This document shows, one piece after another, positions 42,100 to 46,102 of a DNA stretch of 46,102 bases (position 1 is the first letter of the stretch; each line of letters begins with the position of its first letter). This stretch comes from a virus. The notes under the pieces were generated by a model. It made no database searches. It was given only the letters and a program-made list of their open reading frames with translations, and was not told where the DNA came from. The stretch is taken from the IMG/VR virus record IMGVR_UViG_3300049893_001422, positions 1 to 46,102 of that record; one strand, written 5' to 3'. The translations under genes and the position numbers were made by a program.

Positions 42100-42425
42100 G
42101 CAAACATCACTTGCTGGTCCGTCAACGTGCCAGACAGCAAATCGCTGGCGTGAAGGACATTACGCGCATCCACCTGGTGACTTATTGCATTGCCAGCGAC
42201 CAATGCTGGGCCTGTTTTGCTGTGCCACCAAATGACCCTCAGCGTGGGTACGAGATCCTTGAAAGCCGCAATGTGAGCGTCCATTTCTTTCGCGACGCGA
42301 CAAACCCGTGCGTGGTGGGCCAGTGGTACACGCTGGCCTATGTGGTCACGCAGTCGGAAGGATCATCGAGCGGCATGTGGTACGTCATTGATCTGTCTGA
42401 CAAACGCAGGCGCAAAAAGAGGTGA
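42096..42425 (+). CDS. Hypothetical protein
   Basis: A 109-residue protein with a mixed alpha/beta look (SKHHLLVRQRARQQIAG; VSVHFFRDATNPCVVGQWYT; SGMWYVIDLSDKRRRKKR at the end). The start overlaps the previous stop (ATGA) behind GGGGCAAAGGAACGCC. The basic C-terminus again comes from reading into the next leader (CGCAAAAAGAGGTGACGCC). No family recognised. Confidence 0.55.
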   Translation: MSKHHLLVRQRARQQIAGVKDITRIHLVTYCIASDQCWACFAVPPNDPQRGYEILESRNVSVHFFRDATNPCVVGQWYTLAYVVTQSEGSSSGMWYVIDLSDKRRRKKR

Positions 42426-42429
42426 CGCC

Positions 42430-42639
42430 ATGAGCCTGACAACCTGGACTACCGATAAACCGACCACACCTGGGTATTATTGGGCTCGAAATCCAAACGT
42501 ACAGGATTCCGTGATGGTGTTGTTTGTGTATGAGGATCGCGTGGGCCATGTGCTGATGGTCGAACTCCCGTATAGCGACGTGTGTCCATTAGCCTCGCTT
42601 GACAAAGAATGGCAGGGACCGATTACACCATACCCATAG
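42430..42639 (+). CDS. Small phage protein of the TPGYYWAR type
   Basis: A 69-residue protein opening SLTTWTTDKPTTPGYYWAR. Many phages encode short proteins with a similar KPTxPGWYW opening, and the style here (VLFVYEDRVGHVLMVELPY, then PLASLDKEWQGPI) matches them; they have no known function. The start at 42430 follows AAAAAGAGGTGACGCC; the longer frame from 42340 is rejected for overlap. Confidence 0.6.
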   Translation: MSLTTWTTDKPTTPGYYWARNPNVQDSVMVLFVYEDRVGHVLMVELPYSDVCPLASLDKEWQGPITPYP

Positions 42640-42653
42640 AGAGGATAACCGCC

Positions 42654-42701
42654 ATGCAACCGTATCGGAAAAAGCCAGTCGTGAAACGGTTGGTGGATTA
42701 G
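42654..42701 (+). CDS. Possible 15-residue leader peptide
   Basis: A mini-frame, MQPYRKKPVVKRLVD, starts behind AGAGAGGATAACCGCC, a leader very like that of the portal gene, and stops nine bases before the structured RNA at 42710-42862. It has five Lys/Arg residues in 15. It could be a leader peptide whose translation affects folding of the RNA, or the remnant of a gene broken by the RNA. Evidence is the leader and frame only. Confidence 0.3.
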   Translation: MQPYRKKPVVKRLVD

Positions 42702-42709
42702 ACCCACAT

Positions 42710-42862
42710 GGGAGAGGCGGCGTATACGCCGAAGGTGGATCATCGGAGGCACCATAACATCCTCCGTGCGGGGGTAGAGGTTCCCCCATGCCAGCGCGGG
42801 ACTTGTGCCCAAACGGGACGGCAGGACCAAAACCAAGCCGGTGCAAATCCGGCCCTCTCCCA
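42710..42862 (+). ncRNA. Structured RNA with tRNA-like acceptor/T-arm, unclassified
   Basis: Outer stem: GGGAGAGG (42710-42717) with CCTCTCCC (42854-42861), 8 perfect pairs, followed by A-CCG. Directly inside the 3' strand is a T-arm-like hairpin: GCCGG (42837-42841), loop TGCAAAT, CCGGC (42849-42853). The rest folds into CGGCG-TATA-CGCCG (42718-42731), CGGAGG/CCTCCG (42744-42749, 42761-42766), GGGGG/CCCCC (42770-42774, 42783-42787) and TGCC/GGCA (42789-42792, 42820-42823) closing an inner hairpin. A T-arm abutting an acceptor stem is the tRNA layout, but there is no normal anticodon arm and it is twice tRNA length. Cobalamin riboswitches share GGTGCAAATCC but their other boxes are missing. 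Confidence 0.6.
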
Positions 42863-42883
42863 CCGAAACGAAAGGGGGACGCC

Positions 42884-43096
42884 ATGAGCCTTAATCAGCG
42901 GGTTATTCGCTGGTTCCATCGTTGCTTCGATGCGAATTGGGTCCGGTGCAATAATTGTCTCTGCCGTCGTGAATATCTTAGGGCTGATGTCGACCTACTC
43001 CGAAAGTGTCCTGTGTGCGGGAAGTCGGTACGTGGATATATTGAGAGGATGAATTCGGCAGGCATATTCCGCGATGGAGAATGGATATTGCCATGA
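42884..43096 (+). CDS. Small zinc-finger-like protein
   Basis: A 70-residue protein starting at 42884 behind GAAAGGGGGACGCC. It has CNNC (about residues 19-22) and CPVC (44-47), plus an extra Cys between, the pattern of a small zinc ribbon such as those of phage DnaC/translation-related or com-like proteins. A longer frame from 42788 runs into the structured RNA and is rejected. The stop overlaps the next start (ATGA). Function unknown. Confidence 0.6.
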   Translation: MSLNQRVIRWFHRCFDANWVRCNNCLCRREYLRADVDLLRKCPVCGKSVRGYIERMNSAGIFRDGEWILP

Positions 43097-43425
43097 ATCC
43101 GTCAAGCTGGGGTGAATTATATGAACTCACTCATTGGGACTGGAGCGAACAATGGAAAAACGTGGCGAACGGGACGAGAGGGGAGCAACCCGTAGAACTC
43201 GTAGAACTCGTCTTGCAGATGGACTGCGCATACCATCGGAGCGATCGTCAAGCGTTTCTCTCACTCAGAACACAGCTAGAGAGTCAGCCGTCGTGGATAG
43301 GATTGTCGCGGCAATCCGTAGAACGCCAGGATCATACGTCAGAAAGATCCACGGAGGCGCCTTTACCGCAGGGCTCCCTGACCTTGTGGGATGCCATCGA
43401 GGGCGATTCTTTGCCGTCGAAGTGA
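43093..43425 (+). CDS. Hypothetical protein overlapping the VRR-NUC gene
   Basis: A possible 110-residue protein whose ATG overlaps the previous stop (ATGA), as with other genes here. The N-terminal half looks protein-like (NPSSWGELYELTHWDWSEQW, VELVELVLQMDCAYHRSDRQ). From 43152 onward it shares DNA, in another frame, with the VRR-NUC gene for 274 bases. Its C-terminal half is more Ser/Gln-rich and less ordered. Either both frames are used, or this frame was once shorter and has been extended. Confidence is moderate for the N-terminal part only. Confidence 0.4.
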   Translation: MNPSSWGELYELTHWDWSEQWKNVANGTRGEQPVELVELVLQMDCAYHRSDRQAFLSLRTQLESQPSWIGLSRQSVERQDHTSERSTEAPLPQGSLTLWDAIEGDSLPSK

Positions 43426-43562
43426 AGCGCAGCGGTCAACGTCCAAGTAAAATGCAAGTCATGGATTTACTGAAGTGGCGAGCTGCCGGAGGGTTCGCTG
43501 TCTGGACGGAAAGTTATGATGAATTCCTGTTTTGGTGGAACGCGGTCGTCCTGAGTCCGTGA
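43152..43562 (+). CDS. VRR-NUC domain nuclease
   Basis: A 136-residue protein. The first 45 residues are very basic (MEKRGERDERGATRRTRRTR). The rest is a VRR-NUC domain: IVAAIRRTPGSYVRKIHGG, GLPDLVG (74-80, catalytic Asp), FFAVEVKR (Glu90, Lys92), then PSKMQVMDLLKWRAAGG with Gln102. These match the (D/E)x(9-14)ExK nuclease core of the family, usually a structure-specific or nicking endonuclease in phage genomes. The start at 43152 follows GGAGCGAACA. The stop overlaps the end of the oppositely oriented Xre gene by 49 bases. Confidence 0.8.
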   Translation: MEKRGERDERGATRRTRRTRLADGLRIPSERSSSVSLTQNTARESAVVDRIVAAIRRTPGSYVRKIHGGAFTAGLPDLVGCHRGRFFAVEVKRSGQRPSKMQVMDLLKWRAAGGFAVWTESYDEFLFWWNAVVLSP

Positions 43563-43717
43563 AGCGATTCTACGGCAAGCTGAACGGTTCGAGGGATCGT
43601 CAGCAGTCCGATTTCGTATTTCGTAATCGTGTTCCTGCATAATCCCAGGGCGGCTCCGAGATCTTTTTGCGACCATTGCAGTTCAGCGCGGAGTTTCTTG
43701 AGTTTTTGCGGTGTCAT
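43514..43717 (-). CDS. Xre-family helix-turn-helix regulator
   Basis: A 67-residue protein made almost only of a Cro/C1-type DNA-binding domain: KLKKLRAELQWSQKDLGAALGLCRNTITKYEIG, followed by RTVQLAVESLHGL. The second and third helices (SQKDLGAALGL, RNTITKYE) are clear. The start at 43717 follows AAAGGATCTGCCA. Its upstream region carries a 44-bp repeat array with a perfect palindrome (43748-43848), likely its own operator. As the only clear repressor-type gene it may control lysogeny or the neighbouring leftward operon. It overlaps the VRR-NUC gene tail to tail. Confidence 0.8.
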   Translation of the reverse strand: MTPQKLKKLRAELQWSQKDLGAALGLCRNTITKYEIGLLTIPRTVQLAVESLHGLRTTAFHQNRNSS

Positions 43718-43747
43718 TGGCAGATCCTTTCGCGTGTGAAATTGGCC

Positions 43748-43848
43748 GGTTTTTTTGTAGGACGGCGCGCACAGTGCGCGATCATTGGCTTGGTTTTTTA
43801 GTAGGGCGCAACGCACAGTGTCGCTAATTTACCCGATTTTTGAGTAGG
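43748..43848. promoter_or_regulatory. Operator-like repeat array upstream of the Xre gene
   Basis: Three copies of a T-run element ending GTAGG lie at 43748-43761, 43792-43805 and 43835-43848 (periods 44 and 43). Between them CGCGCAC-A-GTGCGCG (43766-43780) is a perfect 7-bp palindrome, and a second, weaker copy centred on CACAGTG lies at 43814-43820, again 44 bases on. The whole looks like tandem operators for the dimeric regulator encoded just downstream on the minus strand. Confidence 0.6.
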
Positions 43849-43948
43849 ATGCCACGCGCTCTCTGCTCCGATGATGCGCGGCCCGTATGAACCTCCCGCA
43901 CAAGGTACATATGCGTCGTGAGAAATGGGAAAAACGGGGCGGGGAGCT

Positions 43949-43982
43949 GGCAGGGGGGGCGGATTACCGCCTTCCCCCTGCC
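43949..43982 (-). terminator. Terminator of the leftward radC operon
   Basis: GGCAGGGGG (43949-43957) pairs with CCCCCTGCC (43974-43982). GGCGG (43958-43962) pairs with CCGCC (43967-43971), around an ATTA loop and a TT bulge, giving 14 pairs. It lies eight bases after the radC stop on the minus strand. The T-tract (complement of 43930-43934) is 14 bases further on, so it is not a textbook terminator, but the stem is very strong. Confidence 0.65.
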
Positions 43983-43989
43983 TGGTCCG

Positions 43990-44427
43990 TTACAGCCTGC
44001 CTTGGTCTGCATAGCTATAAAAGCGCCCCTGTCCGATGATTACATGGTCTAGAACCTGTATCCCTACCAGTTTCCCTACCTCAACTAGTCGCGCAGTGAG
44101 GGCATTGTCTTCCTGGCTGGGCGTCGGATCTCCGCTAGGGTGATTGTGGGCCAGAATAATTGAGTGGGCCCCTGCGACAATAGCGGCCTTAAACGTCTCA
44201 CGTGGATGTACGAGGGATAGCGTCAGCGTTCCGATAGATACCGTGTGGATTCCTATTACTGCGTTTTTAGGGTTCATGAGCAAGCAAACGAATTCTTCCC
44301 TATCATGCCCGGCGTAGTATTCCGCCAGAAGGCGCCGCACGTCTGAGGATCGACTAACCTTTGGCAGAGATTCAGCACAAACCCCTTCTACCCTCACGAT
44401 GATTCTTGGAAGCTCAATAGCGTTCAT
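43990..44427 (-). CDS. radC: RadC-like JAB-domain protein
   Basis: A 145-residue protein with the JAB/JAMM metal motif HNHPSGDPTPSQED (residues 94-107: His94, His96, Asp100 plus Ser104). It is preceded by EEFVCLLMNPKNAVIGIHTVS and ends VLDHVIIGQGRFYSYADQG, the standard RadC-type (MPN+) domain. It lacks the N-terminal HhH domain of chromosomal RadC, as is normal for phage and plasmid versions. These have been linked to anti-restriction or DNA metabolism, though their biochemical activity is not settled. The start overlaps the previous stop by four bases and follows AAGGGGAGGCGACACC. Last gene of the leftward operon. Confidence 0.85.
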   Translation of the reverse strand: MNAIELPRIIVRVEGVCAESLPKVSRSSDVRRLLAEYYAGHDREEFVCLLMNPKNAVIGIHTVSIGTLTLSLVHPRETFKAAIVAGAHSIILAHNHPSGDPTPSQEDNALTARLVEVGKLVGIQVLDHVIIGQGRFYSYADQGRL

Positions 44428-44786
44428 GGTGTCGCCTCCCCTTCGGCCTTGGCAATAATGGTTCGATAGCTCTTTTCACGGTCCTGCAATACCTCTGCAA
44501 CAGCCTCCAGCCTTCTTGCACGAGCGACTTCGGCTCCTAGCTTTATATCGTCGCATGCGTCTTTAAGCGCCTTCAGCAAATCAGGAGCTGCTGCAAACAG
44601 GTGCGCATTGGTTTCTGCTGTGCCGCCATGTTCGGGGCACATGCTTGCTTCATGTATATCTGCCAGCACAGACCGCAACCCGTCGGGCGTCACCCGTTCG
44701 ATGGTGTACCGTTCGCAGAAGGCTGCTTTACTGGTCGTGGTATTACTTAGATTGCGAATGATGTATGGGCCTGGTGTGTATGTCAT
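44424..44786 (-). CDS. Phage protein of the TPGPY ... AAAPDLLKAL type
   Basis: A 120-residue protein. It begins MTYTPGPYIIRNLSN and has ETNAHLFAAAPDLLKALKDA in the middle, a signature shared by a very common group of phage hypothetical proteins. The C-terminal third is helical and charged. Its leader, TAAGGGGAGGCGACACT, is nearly identical to that of radC, and its stop overlaps radC by four bases. Function unknown. Confidence 0.7.
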   Translation of the reverse strand: MTYTPGPYIIRNLSNTTTSKAAFCERYTIERVTPDGLRSVLADIHEASMCPEHGGTAETNAHLFAAAPDLLKALKDACDDIKLGAEVARARRLEAVAEVLQDREKSYRTIIAKAEGEATP

Positions 44787-44805
44787 AGTGTCGCCTCCCC
44801 TTAGG

Positions 44806-45033
44806 CTAGAGATTGTTGACCAGTATCGTATTGTCGAAATTTCGCCGGCGCTGATTGCCTTTTATCTGCATGATGTGAGAGCGGTATCTTTCCGCCATGA
44901 CAAAAAGAAGTTCCCTCAATTCGTGTCCGTCCCAATCTTCAGGGATACGATTGCGCCTAAAATTCTCAAGTATTTCCTTTCTGAGATTGTCTGTCATTCC
45001 CCGCACGAATCGCTTTTGTTCGCGTCTAGTCAT
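44806..45033 (-). CDS. Small phage hypothetical protein
   Basis: A 75-residue basic, helical protein (TRREQKRFVRGMTDNLRKEI; RIPEDWDGHELRELLFVMAER). The IPEDWDGHELRELL stretch is familiar from small phage proteins near early operons, but no function is known. The start overlaps the stop of the preceding leftward gene by four bases and follows AAGGGGAGACATGAACC. Confidence 0.65.
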   Translation of the reverse strand: MTRREQKRFVRGMTDNLRKEILENFRRNRIPEDWDGHELRELLFVMAERYRSHIMQIKGNQRRRNFDNTILVNNL

Positions 45034-45275
45034 GGTTCATGTCTCCCCTTCTGGTTAGCTAGATTTTCAAACTGCCTTTCATAGAGTATGTTTGCCGCCG
45101 CTTGATCGTAGGCCACTACTAGTCGACCATCAGGGACTTTAAATAGGAGGTTTGTCGGCTTCCTTGTTACTGGGCATTGCTCAATGCTCACGGTATAGCC
45201 AGCAATTCCGTGCTGTCGGTCCGTTGGTGTTACTTGAGTGCTATACGATTTACAGTAGCCCGCTAACGTGGTCAT
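45030..45275 (-). CDS. Small hypothetical protein
   Basis: An 81-residue protein (MTTLAGYCKSYSTQVTPTD at the start; RLVVAYDQAAANILYERQF near the end). It has two Cys but no clear metal pattern. The leader AAGGAGACATGAACC matches that of the next gene, at 45033, almost exactly. No family recognised. Confidence 0.55.
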   Translation of the reverse strand: MTTLAGYCKSYSTQVTPTDRQHGIAGYTVSIEQCPVTRKPTNLLFKVPDGRLVVAYDQAAANILYERQFENLANQKGRHEP

Positions 45276-45295
45276 GGTTCATGTCTCCTTATAGG

Positions 45296-45496
45296 TCAAT
45301 CCAATGTGGCGCGGTACGCTAATGCTTGAGAGATTTCTCCATCCTTTGATAAGGCATCAAGCCAGTCGCGCCACGTAACACGGACATCCGTGGGGTACAT
45401 CGTTCCGTTCCCTGAATAATTCTGAATCTTTTTCCGAGGCAATTCAGGAAAGGTTTTCCAAAAGAGCCGCCGTAATTCTCGCTGAGTAGTAATCAT
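45296..45496 (-). CDS. Small hypothetical protein
   Basis: A 66-residue protein with an N-terminal helix (TTQRELRRLFWKTFPELPRK) and a C-terminal GEISQALAYRATLD. Short phage proteins that begin with this helical FWxxFPEL-type motif are frequent in early operons. The leader is CCAAGGAGGCAATGAACC. No function known. Confidence 0.6.
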   Translation of the reverse strand: MITTQRELRRLFWKTFPELPRKKIQNYSGNGTMYPTDVRVTWRDWLDALSKDGEISQALAYRATLD

Positions 45497-45525
45497 GGTT
45501 CATTGCCTCCTTGGTTACGGCCGTC

Positions 45526-45708
45526 TTAGTGAGATAAGAATAGGTCTATGTGCCTAACTTCAATTTTAACTTCACCCTTCACACCTCCAAGAGCGATATA
45601 GTTAGGGTAGATTGCTTGCGCCTTACGTTTGGAAGTTGCACATCCAATCATCCGCCACAAGCTATCGGGCGTTTCTCGGAGATATACGTCAAACATTGTC
45701 TTTCTCAT
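45526..45708 (-). CDS. Small hypothetical protein
   Basis: A 60-residue protein (MRKTMFDVYLRETPDSLWRM; CATSKRKAQAIYPNYIALGG), ending RHIDLFLSH. Its leader, AAGGGGAGGAATAGACT, is almost the same as that before the gene at 566. It starts three bases after the stop of the junction-spanning HExxH gene. Function unknown. Confidence 0.55.
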   Translation of the reverse strand: MRKTMFDVYLRETPDSLWRMIGCATSKRKAQAIYPNYIALGGVKGEVKIEVRHIDLFLSH

Positions 45709-45711
45709 AGT

Positions 45712-46102
45712 CTATTCCTCCCCTTCGGCTCTATCGTATTGCAGGAGTTGTGTTCGCACGCGTTGAACTGTGCGGTATTCCCACTGCCACGGATACTCAT
45801 GGGCTGCTGCAACGCCATACCAACAGCTGACTACTGCCCTTAGTGCGGCACAAAATTCCGCTCCATGAGGGGGCCGTGGAAAATACGCTGAACCTCCTTG
45901 GCGTTTCATATACTGTTCTGTTGAGAGATGATGGGAAAATTCATGGAGTACACCATCAGTCCAGTGCCAGTGATGATAACGATTACGCAGAAGTCGGATT
46001 ATCGATAGTCTATAAACATAGCTATCGCATCTTCCTCTTAGTTTCCATTCCAGCACTGGTGCAGAAACATGAAAGTGTTTAGCAAGTATGCGCGTCATAC
46101 GC
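45712..46102 (-). CDS. HExxH metallopeptidase-like protein, spanning the ends
   Basis: The 3' part of the gene that starts at 260 in the left end. Within the window the longest frame starts at 46098 and has 128 residues, but that ATG lacks a ribosome binding site. The joined version gains 18 residues (beginning MRRRITGCPDSV) and a GGGGAGGA site. The motif TDGVLHEFSHHLS (HExxH, His70-Glu71-His74 of the joined protein) is typical of small zinc-metallopeptidases, and a later PPHGAEFCAALRAVV could supply a third ligand (Glu). It is a member of the leftward operon. Anti-restriction or host-protein cleavage would be possible roles, not shown. Confidence 0.65.
   Translation of the reverse strand, partial: RMTRILAKHFHVSAPVLEWKLRGRCDSYVYRLSIIRLLRNRYHHWHWTDGVLHEFSHHLSTEQYMKRQGGSAYFPRPPHGAEFCAALRAVVSCWYGVAAAHEYPWQWEYRTVQRVRTQLLQYDRAEGEE
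45893..46102. repeat. Right copy of 210-bp terminal direct repeat
   Basis: Identical to bases 1-210 apart from A at 46001 (G at 109). Removing one copy gives a circle of 45,892 bp. It is within the HExxH gene and shows no nick, cos or pac features of its own. Confidence 0.95.

Noticed and set aside
42710-42862. Ordinary tRNA gene or cobalamin riboswitch
   Set aside because: There is no 7-base anticodon loop with a proper stem and the length is 153 nt. The riboswitch boxes GGGAA upstream and GCCACTG and the B12 box downstream are absent.
43824-44012. Leftward 62-residue frame upstream of the Xre gene
   Set aside because: It covers the radC terminator hairpin and part of the operator array, has no good ribosome binding site and no protein-like pattern.
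1-46102. Diversity-generating retroelement, as in the related phage BPP-1
   Set aside because: No reverse transcriptase and no template/variable repeat pair was seen.
1-46102. CRISPR array, insertion sequence or transposase
   Set aside because: No regularly spaced repeats with unique spacers and no transposase-like gene were found on either strand.

Overview
This window looks like the complete genome of an uncultivated tailed phage with a podovirus-type virion. Bases 1-210 recur as 45893-46102 with one mismatch (109 G versus 46001 A). A gene also reads continuously across the join, so the molecule is circular or terminally redundant and about 45,892 bp long. The capsid, portal and tail-hub genes resemble the P22 / Epsilon15 / BPP-1 type of podovirus. 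The host is probably Gram-negative, because four proteins carry or closely resemble lipoprotein signals and the lysis cassette has a spanin-like lipoprotein. Nothing in the sequence names the host genus. An integrase and a small Xre-type regulator suggest a temperate lifestyle, but no attachment site could be recognised.

Layout. (1) A leftward operon starts at a sigma70-like promoter near 2062. It runs through a DUF932 gene, several small genes, the junction-spanning HExxH gene and more small genes, and ends after radC at a strong hairpin (43949-43982). (2) The rightward structural arm covers 2157-32279: small and large terminase, tandem promoters, portal, scaffold, capsid and Bbp16-like protein. 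Next comes an unusual block (9820-21798) where most proteins carry signal peptides, with the lysis genes embedded in it. The connector, gp10-like hub, three ejection-type proteins and two tail-fibre-type proteins follow. (3) A leftward pair, integrase and an overlapping lipoprotein, covers 32276-33506. (4) A divergent promoter/operator region lies at 33511-33588. (5) The rightward replication/recombination arm covers 33602-40632: SNF2-like helicase, HNH protein, archaeo-eukaryotic primase, an iteron-bearing candidate origin and a UvrD-like helicase. (6) A run of small genes (40643-43562) mostly starts with nearly the same leader. It contains a 153-nt structured RNA with a tRNA-like acceptor/T-arm module and ends with a VRR-NUC nuclease. 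(7) A leftward Xre regulator has an operator-like repeat array in front of it.

How it works together. The phage has a primase, an SF1 helicase and a candidate iteron origin but no recognisable DNA polymerase, so it probably borrows the host replisome. Packaging and morphogenesis genes are tightly coupled by ATGA or TAATG overlaps. The least conventional parts are the signal-peptide block, the 1638-residue protein whose fibronectin domain is split by a lectin-like domain, the structured RNA at 42710-42862 and the candidate origin at 38661-39018. Functional names rest on motifs and family resemblance read by eye; no database search was run.
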